Shown: positions 30,701 through 42,430 of the stretch, in pieces
How the letters are laid out: each line of letters starts with the position of its first letter
Position numbering within the stretch: the stretch's first letter is position 1
From: Cherax quadricarinatus
Lineage: Eukaryota; Arthropoda; Malacostraca; Decapoda; Parastacidae
NCBI RefSeq assembly: GCF_038502225.1
Contig: NC_091340.1
Coordinates: 30,834,119-30,898,118 of the forward strand
Reading direction: 5' to 3'
Length of the DNA stretch: 64,000 bases
Notes under the pieces: model-generated
The model's input: the letters and a program-made list of their open reading frames with translations, nothing else
The model's database searches: none
Told to the model about the DNA's origin: nothing
Position numbers and translations under genes: made by a program

Positions 30701-32940
30701 CTGTCAGTGTACATCAGTACTTCAGCCTACCTTGAAGGTGGCTGTCAGTGTACATCAGTACTCCAGCCTACCTTGAAAGTGGCTATCAGTGTACATCAGT
30801 ACTCCAGCCTACCTTGAAGGTGGCTGTCAGTGTACATCAGTACTCCAGCCTACCTTGAAAGTGGCTGTCAGTGTACATCAGTACTCCAGCCTACCTTGAA
30901 GGTGGCTGTCAGTGTACATCAGTACTCCAGCCTACCTTGAAAGTGGCTGTCAGTGTACATCAGTACTCCAGCCTACCTTGAAGGTGGCTGTCAGTGTACA
31001 TCAGTACTCCAGCCTACCTTGAAAGTGGCTGTCAGTGTACATCAGTACTCCAGCCTACCTTGAAGGTGGCTGTCAGTGTACATCAGTACTCCAGCCTACC
31101 TTGAAGGTGGCTGTCAGTGTACATCAGTACTCCAGCCTACCTTGAAAGTGGTTGTCAGTGTACATCAGTACTCCAGCCTACCTTGAAAGTGGCTGTCAGT
31201 GTACATCAGTACTCCAGCCTACCTTGAAAGTGGTTGTCAGTGTACATCAGTACTCCAGCCTACCTTGAAGGTGGCTGTCAGTGTACATCAGTACTCCAGC
31301 CTACCTTGAAAGTGGCTGTCAGTGTACATCAGTACTCCAGCCTACCTTGAAGGTGGCTGTCAGTGTACATCAGTACTCCAGCCTACCTTGAAAGTGGTTG
31401 TCAGTGTACATCAGTACTCCAGCCTACCTTGAAGGTGGCTGTCAGTGTACATCAGTACTCCAGCCTACCTTGAAGGTGGCTGTCAGTGTACATCAGTACT
31501 CCAGCCTACCTTGAAAGTGGTTGTCAGTGTACATCAGTACTCCAGCCTACCTTGAAAGTGGCTGTCAGTGTACATCAGTACTCCAGCCTACCTTGAAAGT
31601 GGTTGTCAGTGTACATCAGTACTCCAGCCTACCTTGAAGGTGGCTGTCAGTGTACATCAGTACTCCAGCCTACCTTGAGGGTGGCTGTCAGTGTACATCA
31701 GTACTCCAGCCTACCTTGAAAGGGACTGTCAGTGTACACCAGTACTCCAGCCTACCTTGATAGTGGCTGTCAGTGTACATCAGTACTCCAGCATACCTTG
31801 AAAGTGGCTATCAGTGTACATCAGTACTCCAGCCTACCTTGAAGGTGGCTGTCAGTGTACATCAGTACTCCAGCCTACCTTGAAAGTGGCTGTCAGTGTA
31901 CATCAGTACTCCAGCCTACCTTGAAGGTGGCTGTCAGTGTACATCAGTACTCCAGCCTACCTTGAAAGTGGCTGTCAGTGTACATCAGTACTCCAGCCTA
32001 CCTTGAAGGTGGCTGTCAGTGTACATCAGTACTCCAGCCTACCTTGAAAGTGGCTGTCAGTGTACATCAGTACTCCAGCCTACCTTGAAGGTGGCTGTCA
32101 GTGTACATCAGTACTCCAGCCTACCTTGAAAGTGGTTGTCAGTGTACATCAGTACTCCAGCCTACCTTGAAGGTGGCTGTCAGTGTACATCAGTACTCCA
32201 GCCTACCTTGAAAGTGGTTGTCAGTGTACATCAGTACTCCAGCCTACCTTGAAAGTGGCTGTCAGTGTACATCAGTACTCCAGCCTACCTTGAAAGTGGT
32301 TGTCAGTGTACATCAGTACTCCAGCCTACCTTGAAGGTGGCTGTCAGTGTACATCAGTACTCCAGCCTACCTTGAAAGTGGCTGTCAGTGTACATCAGTA
32401 CTCCAGCCTACCTTGAAAGTGGCTGTCAGTGTACATCAGTACTCCAGCCTACCTTGAAAGTGGTTGTCAGTGTACATCAGTACTCCAGCCTACCTTGAAG
32501 GTGGCTGTCAGTGTACATCAGTACTCCAGCCTACCTTGAAGGTGGCTGTCAGTGTACATCAGTACTCCAGCCTACCTTGAAAGTGGTTGTCAGTGTACAT
32601 CAGTACTCCAGCCTACCTTGAAGGTGGCTGTCAGTGTACATCAGTACTCCAGCCTACCTTGAAAGTGGTTATCAGTGTACATCAGTACTCCAGCCTACCT
32701 TGAAAGTGGCTGTCAGTGTACATCAGTACTCCAGCCTACCTTGAAAGTGGTTGTCAGTGTACATCAGTACTCCAGCCTACCTTGAAGGTGGCTGTCAGTG
32801 TACATCAGTACTCCAGCCTACCTTGAAAGTGGCTGTCAGTGTACATCAGTACTCCAGCCTACCTTGAAAGTGGCTGTCAGTGTACATCAGTACTCCAGCC
32901 TACCTTGAAAGTGGTTGTCAGTGCACATCAGTACTCCAGA
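27745..32940. repeat. 41-bp minisatellite derived from RT coding sequence, about 127 copies
   Basis: Two sequence classes. 27745-29150: CCTGCCTTGAAGGTGGCTGT, TAGTATACAGCAGCATTCTAA. 29150-32940: CCTACCTTGAAAGTGGCTGT, CAGTGTACATCAGTACTCCAG. Both are 41 bp and align without gaps to positions 63816-63856 of the RT at the window end (31 or 32 of 41 bases by my count), which codes on the minus strand for LEYCCTLTSPFKAG. The array is thus a tandem expansion of that RT piece. Confidence 0.95.
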
Positions 32941-33060
32941 CTATCAACCTTGTAGCAGTAACAACGTTGTTGTGATCTTGAATGTGTGATCTTGCTACAT
33001 TGTTACTCCCAGGTCTTTCACACTGAACTTTGTGGTAGCAATAACAACGTTGTTGTATGT
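32941..33060 (-). pseudogene. RT segment (family 2) upstream of the 41-bp array
   Basis: The minus strand reads FSVKDLGVTM, stop, QDHTFKITTT, matching KDLGV and MSEDLTFKDHN of related copies (47840-47955, 63970-63997). In an intact RT this lies 40-60 residues before the EYCC motif, so the two stumps around the array are in the correct order. Confidence 0.7.
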
Positions 33061-33064
33061 GTTT

Positions 33065-36000
33065 GTTATCACAACCAGGCTGGTGTGTGTGTGTTATAAC
33101 AACCAGGCTGGTGTGTGTTATAACAACCAGGCTGGTGTGTGTTATAACAACCAGGCTGGTGTGTGTTATAACAACCAGGCTGGTGTGTGTTATAACAACC
33201 AGGCTGGTGTGTGTTATAACAACCAGGCTGGTGTGTGTTATAACAACCAGGCTGGTGTGTGTTATAACAACCAGGCTGGTGTGTGTTATAACAACCAGGC
33301 TGGTGTGTGTTATAACAACCAGGCTCTTGTGTGTTATAACAACCAGGCTGGTGTGTGTTATAACAACCAGGCTGGTGTGTGTGTGTTATAACAACCAGGC
33401 TGGTGTGTGTTATAACAACCAGGCTGGTGTGTGTTATAACAACCAGGCTGGTGTGTGTTATAACAACCAGGCTGGTGTGTGTTATAACAACCAGGCTGGT
33501 GTGTGTTATAACAACCAGGCTGGTGTGTGTTATAACAACCAGGCTGGTGTGTGTGTGTTATAACAACCAGGCTGGTGTGTGTTATAACAACCAGGCTGGT
33601 GTGTGATATAACAACCAGGCTGGTGTGTGTTATAACAACCAGGCTGGTGTGTGTTATAACAACCAGGCTGGTGTGTGTTATAACAACCAGGCTGGTGTGT
33701 GTTATAACAACCAGGCTGGTGTGTGTTATAACAACCAGGCTGGTGTGTGTTATAACAACCAGGCTGGTGTGTGTTATAACAACCAGGCTGGTGTGTGTTA
33801 TAACAACCAGGCTGGTGTGTGTTATAACAACCAGGCTGGTGTGTGTTATAACAACCAGGCTGGTGTGTGTTATAGCAACCAGGCTGGTGTGTGTTTGTTA
33901 TAACAACCAGGCTGGTGTGTGTTATAGCAACCAGGCTGGTGTGTGTTTGTTATAACAACCAGGCTGGTGTGTGTGTGTTATAACAACCAGGCTGGTGTGT
34001 GTTTGTTATAACAACCAGGCTGGTGTGTGTTTGTTATAACAACCAGGCTGGTGTGTGTGTGTTATAACAACCAGGCTGGTGTGTGTTATAACAACCAGGC
34101 TGGTGTGTGTTTGTTATAACAACCAGGCTGGTGTGTGTGTGTTATAACAACCAGGCTGGTGTGTGTGTGTTATAACAACCAGGCTGGTGTGTGTTTGTTA
34201 TAACAACCAGGCTGGTGTGTGTGTGTTATAACAACCAGGCTGGTGTGTGTTTGTTATAACAACCAGGCTGGTGTGTGTGTGTTATAACAACCAGGCTGGT
34301 GTGTGTGTGTTATAACAACCAGGCTGGTGTGTGTTTGTTATAACAACCAGGCTGGTGTGTGTGTGTTATAACAACCAGGCTGGTGTGTGTTTGTTATAAC
34401 AACCAGGCTGGTGTGTGTGTGTTATAACAACCAGGCTGGTGTGTGTTTGTTATAACAACCAGGCTGGTGTGTGTGTGTTATAACAACCAGGCTGGTGTGT
34501 GTTTGTTATAACAACCAGGCTTGTGTGTGTGTGTTATAACAACCAGGCTGGTGTGTGTTTGTTATAACAACCAGGCTGGTGTGTGTGTGTTATAACAACC
34601 AGGCTGGTGTGTGTTTGTTATAACAACCAGGCTGGTGTGTGTGTGTTATAACAACCAGGCTGGTGTGTGTTTGTTATAACAACCAGGCTGGTGTGTGTGT
34701 GTTATAACAACCAGGCTGGTGTGTGTTTGTTATAACAACCAGGCTGGTGTGTGTGTGTTATAACAACCAGGCTGGTGTGTGTTTGTTATAACAACCAGGC
34801 TGGTGTGTGTGTGTTATAACAACCAGGCTGGTGTGTGTTTGTTATAACAAGGCTGGTGTGTGTGTGTTATAACAACCAGGCTGGTGTGTGTGTGTTATAA
34901 CAACCAGGCTGGTGTGTGTGTGTTATAACACCCAGGCTGGTGTGTGTTATAACAACCAGGCTGGTGTGTGTTTGTTATAACCAGGCTGGTGTGTGTTTGT
35001 TATAACAACCAGGCTGGTGTGTGTTTGTTATAACAACCAGGCTGGTGTGTGTGTGTTATAACATCCAGGCTGGTGTGTGTTTGTTATAACCAGGTTGGTG
35101 TGTGTTATAACAACCAGGCTGGTGTGTGTTATAACAACCAGGCTGGTGTGTGTTTGTTATAACAACCAGGCTGGTGTGTGTGTGTTATAACAACCAGGCT
35201 GGTGTGTGTTTGTTATAACAACCAGGCTGGTGTGTGTGTGTTATAACAACCAGGCTGGTGTTTGTTATAACAACCAAGCTGGTGTGTGTTTGTTATAACA
35301 ACCAGGCTGGTGTGTGTGTGTTATAACAACCAGGCTGGTGTGTGTGTGTTATAACAACCAGGCTGGTGTTTGTTATAACAACCAGGCTGGTGTGTGTTTG
35401 TTATAACAACCAGGCTGGTGTGTGTTTGTTATAACAACCAGGCTGGTGTGTGTGTGTTATAACAACCAGGCTGGTGTGTGTGTGTTATAACAACCAGGCT
35501 TGTGTTTGTTATAACAACCAGGCTGGTGTGTGTTTGTTATAACAACCAGGCTGGTGTGTGTGTGTTATAACAACCAGGCTGGTGTGTGTTTGTTATAACA
35601 ACCAGGCTGGTGTGTGTGTGTTATAACAACCAGGCTGGTGTTTGTTATAACAACCAGGCTGGTGTGTGTTTGTTATAACAATCAGGCTGGTGTGTGTTAT
35701 AACAACCAGGCTGGTGTGTGTGTGTTATAACAACCAGGCTGGTGTGTGTTATAACAACCAGGCTGGTGTGTGTGTGTTATAACAACCAGGCTGGTGTGTG
35801 TTATAACAACCAGGCTGGTGTGTGTGTGTTATAACAACCAGGCTGGTGTGTGTTATAACAACCAGGCTGGTGTGTGTGTGTTATAACAACCAGGCTGGTG
35901 TGTGTTATAACAACCAGGCTGGTGTGTGTTTGTTATAACAACCAGGCTGGTGTGTGTTATAACAACCAGGCTGGTGTGTGTTATAACAACCAGGCTGGTG

Positions 36001-37542
36001 TGTGTTATAACAACCAGGCTGGTGTGTGTTTGTTATAACAACCAGGCTGGTGTTTGTTATAACAACCAGGCTGGTGTGTGTTTGTTATAACAACCAGGCT
36101 GGTGTGTGTTATAACAACCAGGCTGGTGTGTGTTATAACAACCAGGCTGGTGTGTGTTATAACAACCAGGCTGGTGTGTGTGTGTTATAACAACCAGGCT
36201 GGTGTGTGTTATAACAACCAGGCTGGTGTGTGTTATAACAACCAGGCTGGTGTGTGTTATAACAACCAGGCTGGTGTGTGTGTGTTATAACAACCAGGCT
36301 GGTGTGTGTTATAACAACCAGGCTGGTGTGTGTTATAACAACCAGGCTGGTGTGTGTTATAACAACCAGGCTGGTGTGTGTTATAACAACCAGTCTGGTG
36401 TGTGTTATAACAACCAGGCTGGTGTGTGTTATAACAACCAGGCTGGTGTGTGTTATAACAACCAGGCTGGTGTGTGTTATAACAACCAGGCTGGTGTGTG
36501 TTATAACAACCAGGCTGGTGTGTGTTATAACAACCAGGCTGGTGTGTGTGTGTTATAACAACCAGGCTGGTGTGTGTTATAACAACCAGGCTGGTGTGTG
36601 TTATAACAACCAGGCTGGTGTGTGTTATAACAACCAGGCTGGTGTGTGTTATAACAACAAGGCTGGTGTGTGTTATAACAACCAGGCTGGTGTGTGTTAT
36701 AACAACCAGGCTGGTGTGTGTTATAACAACCAGGCTGGTGTGTGTTATAACAACCAGGCTGGTGTGTGTTATAACAACCAGGCTGGTGTGTGTTATAACA
36801 ACCAGGCTGGTGTGTGTTATAACAACCAGGCTGGTGTGTGTTATAACAACCAGGCTGGTGTGTGTTATAACAACCAGGCTGGTGTGTGTTATAACAACCA
36901 GGCTGGTGTGTGTTATAACAACCAGGCTGGTGTGTGTTATAACAACCAGGCTTGTGTGTGTTATAACAACCAGGCTGGTGTGTGTTATAACAACCAGGCT
37001 GGTGTGTGTTATAACAACCAGGCTGGTGTGTGTTATAACAACCAGGCTGGTGTGTGTTATAACAACCAGGCTCTTGTGTGTTATAACAACCAGGCTGGTG
37101 TGTGTTATAACAACCAGGCTGGTGTGTGTTATAACAACCAGGCTGGTGTGTGTTATAACAACCAGGCTGGTGTGTGTTATAACAACCAGGCTGGTGTGTG
37201 TTATAACAACCAGGCTGGTGTGTGTTATAACAACCAGGCTGGTGTGTGTTATAACAACCAGGCTGGTGTGTGTTATAACAACCAGGCTGGTGTGTGTTAT
37301 AACAACCAGGCTGGTGTGTGTTATAACAATCAGGCTGGTGTGTGTTATAACAACCAGGCTGGTGTGTGTTATAACAACCAGGCTGGTGTGTGTTATAACA
37401 ACCAGGCTGGTGTGTGTTATAACAACCAGGCTGGTGTGTGTTATAACAACCAGGCTGGTGTGTGTTATAACAACCAGGCTGGTGTGTGTTATAACAACCA
37501 GGCTGGTGTGTGTTATAACAACCAGGCTGGTGTGTGTTTATC
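33065..37542. repeat. 24-bp minisatellite with 26- and 28-bp variants, about 175 copies
   Basis: The basic unit is CTGGTGTGTGTTATAACAAC plus CAGG. Inserted TG or TTTG makes 26-28-bp forms. 33065-33900 and 36080-37540 are mostly 24-bp units. 33900-35900 is rich in 28-bp units that alternate GTGTGTTTG and GTGTGTGTG, a 56-bp dimer. The 24-bp period keeps frames open (YNNQAGVC, CVITTRLV, YNTHQPGC), with no other sign of coding. Confidence 0.96.
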
Positions 37543-37608
37543 ACAAACATAGAAAGAGAAATAGACAAATATACTGAAATAGGAAAAATCCAGTAGATTT
37601 TTAAAGAG

Positions 37609-37955
37609 AAATCCACCAGAGTGAAAAGAAATCCACCAGAGTGAAGAGAAATCCACCAGAGTGAAGAGAAATCCACCAGAGTGAAGAGAAATCCACCAGA
37701 GTGAAGAGAAATCCACCAGAGTGAAGAGAAATCCACGAGAGTGAAGAGAAATCCACCAGAGTGAAGAGAAATCCACCAGAGTGAAGAGAAATCCGCCAGA
37801 GTGAAGAGAAATCCACCAGAGTGAGGAGAAATCCACCAGAGTGAAGAGAAATCCACCAAAGTGAAGCGAAATCCACCAGAGTGAAGAGAAATCCACCAGA
37901 GTGAAGAGAAATCCACCAGAGTGAAGAGAAATCCACCAGAGTGAAGAGAAATCCA
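37609..37955. repeat. 20-bp minisatellite
   Basis: AAATCCACCAGAGTGAAGAG, about 17 copies. It begins about 65 bp after the 24-bp array. The open frames on the minus strand (SLWWISLHSGGF) are periodic. Confidence 0.95.
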
Positions 37956-38400
37956 TATTTTCTCATTTTTTTTCAGTTTGCTTTTTTTTTTCTAATTAAA
38001 TAAATTAACGTCTATAATTGTGTGAGATAATTCCATTTAATAATCAATTTTTTTCCTCCGTCAATAATTCCAGATTATCAATTTTTAATTATTATAATAA
38101 TATACTTTTTTAAAGTTTTTTTTTGGGGGGGGAGTTAAATTATCTTTTTATGAGAAATTATAGGGAATTTTAAGGTATATAATTTTCGATTTTTTCCCCA
38201 GATTATTTGACTTTGTAATCCTACAAGGGAGGCCTATAATTAATAACGTTTGTATAATTTTTTCTCTAAGCCTACAGGGGAGGCCTATAATTAACGATAG
38301 TATATTTTTTTTCTCTCTAAGCCTACCGGAGAGGCCTATAATTAATAACGATAGTATATTTTTTTCTCCGTAAGCCTACAGGGGAGGCCTATAATTAACG
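37956..38400. repeat. AT-rich DNA with four copies of a 51-53-bp repeat
   Basis: 37956-38214 is AT-rich with T tracts and nothing else. At 38215-38400 the string AAGCCTACAGGGGAGGCCTA, TAATTAACGATAGTATAT and a T-run recurs, with AGGCCTATAATTAA at 38230, 38281, 38332 and 38385. 38400-38570 shows nothing I can name. Confidence 0.75.
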
Positions 38401-38644
38401 AATTATATTCGTAAACCGTCCTGTGTTTTAAACTAAAAATTATACTGTAAACATTAGTATATTTATCAGAATTATCATAATTTTGTAAGTAAAATAATGT
38501 AAAAAAATCATGGTTATAGGCCTAAAATTTTGATATCTTCCCGTCCATAATTTATATCCACGATTTTACTGGTTAAGATTGGATATCTGCTTAATATATC
38601 TGGTATCTTGTTTTCCTCAGTAAGATATCTTGACCTATCACGTA

Positions 38645-38868
38645 GGTTATTATACTGTCTATCTCTATATTATACTGTCTATCTCTATATTATACTGTCT
38701 ATCTCTATATTATACTGTCTATATATTATGCTGTCTATCTCTATATTATACTGTCTATATATTATACTGTCTATCTCTATATTATACTGTCTATATATTA
38801 TGCTGTCTATCTCTGTATTATACTGTCTATATATTATGCTGTCTGTCTCTATATTATACTGTCTAACT
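38645..38868. repeat. 20-bp minisatellite (TATTATACTGTCTATCTCTA)
   Basis: About 12 copies, some shortened to 14 bp (ACTGTCTATATATT). An unexpanded single copy in the same flanking context is at 43045-43075, preceded in both places by ATATCT.GTATCTTGTTTTC-like and AAGATAT.TTGA text. Confidence 0.9.
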
Positions 38869-38899
38869 ATAAACATATCTCCCAGACTGTCAGGAGTAC

Positions 38900-39465
38900 T
38901 TGTAATCAGCCCTAAGTCTGGCTACTACAACGTCAGTCAGTCTGTGTGTCTGCCAGACACGCTGACTAATGGTGTAACAGCCAGATTTAGGCTTGTAACC
39001 AGGCCTAAATCTGGCTATTACAACACCAGTCAGTCTGTGTGTCTGCCAGACACGCTGACTAATGGTGTAACAGCCAGATTTAGGCTTGTAACGAGGCCTA
39101 AATCTGGCTATTACAACACCAGTCAGTCTGTGTGTCTGCCAGACACGCTGACTAATGGTGTAACAGCCAGATTTAGGCTTGTAACCAGGCCTAAATCTGG
39201 CTATTACAACACCAGTCAGTCTGTGTGTCTGCCAGACACGCTGACTAATGGTGTAACAGCCAGATTTAGGCTTGTAACCAGGCCTAAATCTGGCTATTAC
39301 AACACCAGTCAGTCTGTGTGTCTGCCAGACACGCTGACTAATGGTGTAACAGCCAGATTTAGGCTTGTAACCAGGCCTAAATCTGGCTATTACAACACCA
39401 GTCAGTCTGTGTGTCTGCCAGACGCGCAGACTAATGGTGTAACAGCCAGATTTAGGCTTACAAGA
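38900..39465. repeat. 93-bp tandem repeat, each unit a palindrome (6 copies)
   Basis: Unit spacing is exactly 93 bp (CTGGCTATTAC at 39011, 39104 and 39197). Each unit begins GGCCTAAATCTGGCTATTAC and ends GTAACAGCCAGATTTAGGCT, which are reverse complements except for one base. The inner parts (CACCAGTCAG / CTGACTAATGGTG) also pair. Because 93 is 31 codons, one frame is open across the array (38608-39471), but it lacks any gene feature. A worn half copy is at 43290-43330. Confidence 0.92.
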
Positions 39466-40140
39466 TATTGAGCTACTGGACGAACGATGTTCAATATGTT
39501 TCTTCTTTTCCATTAATTCTCTGATGGAAAAACAGCCACTACATCCTGGAATTTTTTTATATGGAGTTTATTCAGTTATTGCCAGAGAATTATTCAGTCC
39601 GAAGTTAATACTGAGAATTAATGGTGGAATTTAGATGAGACCATAGCATGACTTGACATTGAATTAGAAGTGATTTAGTTTGACGTAGAATTTACTAAGA
39701 ATTAACTTTGAATAAATTTAGAACGGCTTAGAATTTAGAACTGACGTAGAATTTACTGGAAATTGACTTAGAATAGATTTAGAAGTGCTTAGAATTGACG
39801 TAGAATTTACTGAGAAATGACGTAGATTTAGAACTGCTTAGAATTTAGAATTGACGTAGACTTTACCTAGAATTTATTTAGAATTGACTTAGACTTCGGC
39901 TAGAATTGATTTAGAATTGAATTAGAATTGACTTAGAATTGACGTAGAAGTCACTTAGAATTGATTTAGAAATGACTAAGAATTTATTTAGAATTGACTT
40001 AGAATTAACTAAGATTTCATTTAGAATTGTCCTAGAAAAGACTTAAAATTGATTTAGAACATAAAATTGATTCAAAATTGTCTTAGAATTAAACATTAGA
40101 GTTGTAGAAGCTGATTGCTGGAATTGCAAATTGAGCGAGA
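39466..40140. repeat. Degenerate repeat built on TTAGAATTGACTTAGAATT
   Basis: From about 39640 to 40100, GAATTGACTTAGAATTTA-like words of 11-12 bp recur continuously with many changes (GACGTAGAA, GATTTAGAA). It is an old tandem array. 39466-39640 shows only a hairpin-like TTCTTTTCCATTAATTC / GATGGAAAA neighbourhood and nothing codable. Confidence 0.7.
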
Positions 40141-40189
40141 ATTACGTTGCTTGACTTCAGAATTGATGAAGCTACAGCTGTGATCGTGG

Positions 40190-40472
40190 CCAGAATTTAC
40201 GATAATTCAGTGTTCATTGTATCCAGAATTTACGATGATTCAGTGTTCATTGTATCCAGAATTTACGATAATTCAGTGTTCATTGTATCCAGAATTTACG
40301 ATGACTCATTGTTCATTGTATTCAGAATTTACGATGATACAGTATTGTATCCAGAATTTACGATGATTCAGTGTTCATTGTATCCAGAATTTACGATGAT
40401 TCAGTGTTCATTGGATCCAGAATTTACGATAATTCAGTGTTCATTGTATCCAGAATTTACGATGACTCAGAT
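40190..40472. repeat. 33-bp minisatellite
   Basis: CCAGAATTTACGATGATTCA followed by GTGTTCATTGTAT, about 8.5 copies. The period of 11 codons keeps a frame open (VSRIYDDSVFI). The unit starts with AGAATTTACG, close to the AGAATTTACT words of the degenerate array just upstream, from which it may have grown. Confidence 0.93.
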
Positions 40473-40511
40473 GTGATAATTATAAAAATAATTATATTTT
40501 TTAATGTTTTA

Positions 40512-40517
<6 letters not shown>

Positions 40518-40566
<49 letters not shown>
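40518..40566. repeat. (AAT)n microsatellite
   Basis: About 16 pure AAT units directly before the SINE-like segment. Confidence 0.97.
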
Positions 40567-40569
<3 letters not shown>

Positions 40570-41090
40570 GCCCATACGTCTCACCCTGCCCAGGATGCAA
40601 CCCACAGCAGTCAATTAACACCCAGGTACCTACTTACTGCTGAGTGAAGAGTTACAGCAGGTGTAAGATGACTAACACCCAGGTACCTACTTACTGCTGA
40701 GTGAAGAGTGACAGCAGGTGTAAGGTGACTAACACCCAGGTACCTACTTATTGCTGAGTGAAGAGTTTCAGCAGGTGTAAGATGACTAACACCCAGGTAC
40801 CTACTTACTGCTGAGTGAAGAGTGACAGCAGGTGTAAGGTGACTAACACTCAGGTACATACTTACTGCTGAAGAGTGACAGCAGGTGTAAAATGACTAAC
40901 ACCCAGGTACCTACTTACTGCTGAGTGAGGAGTGACAGCAGGTGTAAGATGACTAACACCCAGGTACCTACTTACTGCTGAGTGAAGAGTGTCAGCAGTA
41001 ACAGCAGGTGCAGAAGACTTCCCAATACGTCTCAATCAGCCCAGGAATCGAACCCGTTACCCTTGGGTTGTAAATCCATCACTGGCTGAC
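40567..41090 (-). mobile_element. tRNA-derived SINE with an internal 57-bp tandem array (copy A)
   Basis: Left end CAGGATGCAACCCACAGCAG corresponds to GGATGCCACCCACACCAGC of the SINE at 15283. The middle, CACCCAGGTACCTACTTACT then GCTGAGTGAAGAGTGACAGC, AGGTGTAAGGTGACTAA, is repeated 7 times with 57-bp spacing (40612-41000). The right end has GGAATCGAACCCGTTACC, the complement of a B box, as in the tRNA-like head of 15377-15443. The SINE body has therefore expanded in place. Confidence 0.85.
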
Positions 41091-41255
41091 TGGTAATTTT
41101 AAAATCTAATTAAAAATAAATGAGAGAGCACTTACCTTAATTGAATAATAACCGGAAGTAGTTAAAAACACTAATTACTCTCCTAAGTCATTAAGTAAAC
41201 TGGAAGTATGTTAGAAAAACATCATCACAAAGGTAATTAATGAAGCTTCTGGACG

Positions 41256-41256
<1 letters not shown>

Positions 41257-41341
<85 letters not shown>

Positions 41342-41342
41342 G
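41257..41342. repeat. Palindromic microsatellite (AAT)n(ATT)n
   Basis: AAT units (41257-41285) switch to ATT units (41287-41340), making a perfect inverted repeat of about 30 bp per arm. It sits between two inverted SINE arrays. Confidence 0.95.
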
Positions 41343-41394
41343 GTATTACCATTATTATATTATTATTAATAGTAATAGTTGTAGTGTTTATTGT

Positions 41395-41960
41395 AGTAGT
41401 TGACACCTTACACCTGCTGTCACTGTTCACCTAGCAGTAAGTAGGTACCTGGGTGTTAGTCACGTTACATCTGCTGTCACTGTTCACCTAGCAGTAAGTA
41501 GGTACCTGGGTGTTAGTCACGTTACATCTGCTGTCACTGTTCACCTAGCAGTAAATAGGTACCTGGGTGTTAGTCACCTTACACCTGCTGTCACTGTTCA
41601 CCTAGCAGTAAGTAGGTATCTGGGTGTTAGTCACCTTACACCTGCTGTCACTGTTCACCTAGCAGTAAGTAGGTATCTGGGTGTTAGTCACCTTACACCT
41701 GCTGTCACTGTTCACCTAGCAGTAAATAGGTACCTGGGTGTTAGTCACCTTACACCTGCTGTCACTGTTCACCTAGCAGTAAATAGGTACCTGGGTGTTA
41801 GTCACCTTACACCTGCTGTCACTGTTCACCTAGCAGTAAATAGGTACCTGGGTGTTAGTCACCTTACACCTGCTGTCACTATTCACCTAGCAGTAAGTAG
41901 GTATCTGGGTGTTAGTTGAGTGTTGTGGATGGCATCCTGGGGGACAGGAGTACATTATCG
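41395..41960 (+). mobile_element. SINE segment with an internal 57-bp tandem array (copy B, opposite orientation to copy A)
   Basis: GTTAGTCACCTTACACCTGC, TGTCACTGTTCACCTAGCAG, TAAGTAGGTACCTGGGT is repeated about 9 times at exact 57-bp spacing (CTGCTGT at 41414 and 41471), then GGATGGCATCCTGGGGGACA ends the SINE body. It is the reverse complement of copy A's array. No tRNA-like head is left; the microsatellite takes its place. Confidence 0.85.
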
Positions 41961-42114
41961 CAGTAGAAATAAGCCAGACAGACGCACTGGCTTTATTGGG
42001 ATATCCTGGCTTACTAACCCTCCGGGTTAAAAATCCAGTCAAAACATCATCTTTAATTAGCAACCCTAGATGGCAGTGTTCTGGAGAAATGTTCCAGAAA
42101 ATCTGGCAGAGGTT

Positions 42115-42175
42115 AAAAGGCAAAAGAGGCAAGGAGCTATGTCTCGACCCTTGCAACCACACTTAGGTAATTACA
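42115..42175 (+). mobile_element. Short family-1 retrotransposon tail
   Basis: GGCAAGGAGCTATGTCTCGA, CCCTTGCAACCACACTTAGG, TAATTACACTCA. It matches the tail of 25795-25853 with changes. 41960-42115 is unassigned. Confidence 0.6.
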
Positions 42176-42430
42176 CTCACCTGTGTGGTGGTGACACCTA
42201 GCGGCCAGCGGCGGTATTACAGTGCCTGGCACTCCCAAAGACACCCACTGGCACCCCCGGCACCCCATGGCATCCCCCGGCACCCCATGACACTCCCTGA
42301 CATCCCCCTGGCACCCCCGACCCTGCCTGGCACTCGCTGACTCACTTGCATAGTGGACGCTGTCAGAAGAGGTTCTCTCAGGAAGAGGAACGAGAAGAAG
42401 AAGATTAGATTTTGATTTTGATATTTTCGC
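42176..42430. repeat. Dispersed repeat with a C-rich degenerate section
   Basis: GTGACACCTAGCGGCCAGCG at 42190 is shared with GGACACCTAGCGGTAAGCAG at 47572, followed in both by GCAGTGCCTGGC-like text and later a GAGGAACGAGAAGAAGAAG / GGAGGAGAAGAAGAC stretch. Between them 42225-42330 repeats GGCACCCC(C)GGCACCCCATG in irregular 12-15-bp steps. Its class is unknown. Confidence 0.6.

Noticed and set aside
33065..37542. Telomeric or centromeric repeat
   Set aside because: No TTAGG arthropod telomere repeat. The 24-bp unit with TG-rich part shows variable lengths, unlike a typical long centromeric monomer; no evidence for either role.
36278..37916. Open frames YNNQAGVC, CVITTRLV and YNTHQPGC (up to about 460 codons)
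   Set aside because: They follow from the 24-bp and 20-bp repeat periods and are open on both strands. They run from one array into the next.
38608..39471. 287-codon open frame with 31-residue repeats
   Set aside because: The period of 93 bp keeps the frame open. Each unit is a palindrome, so the opposite strand is open as well (38890-39513). Structure at the DNA level explains it better.
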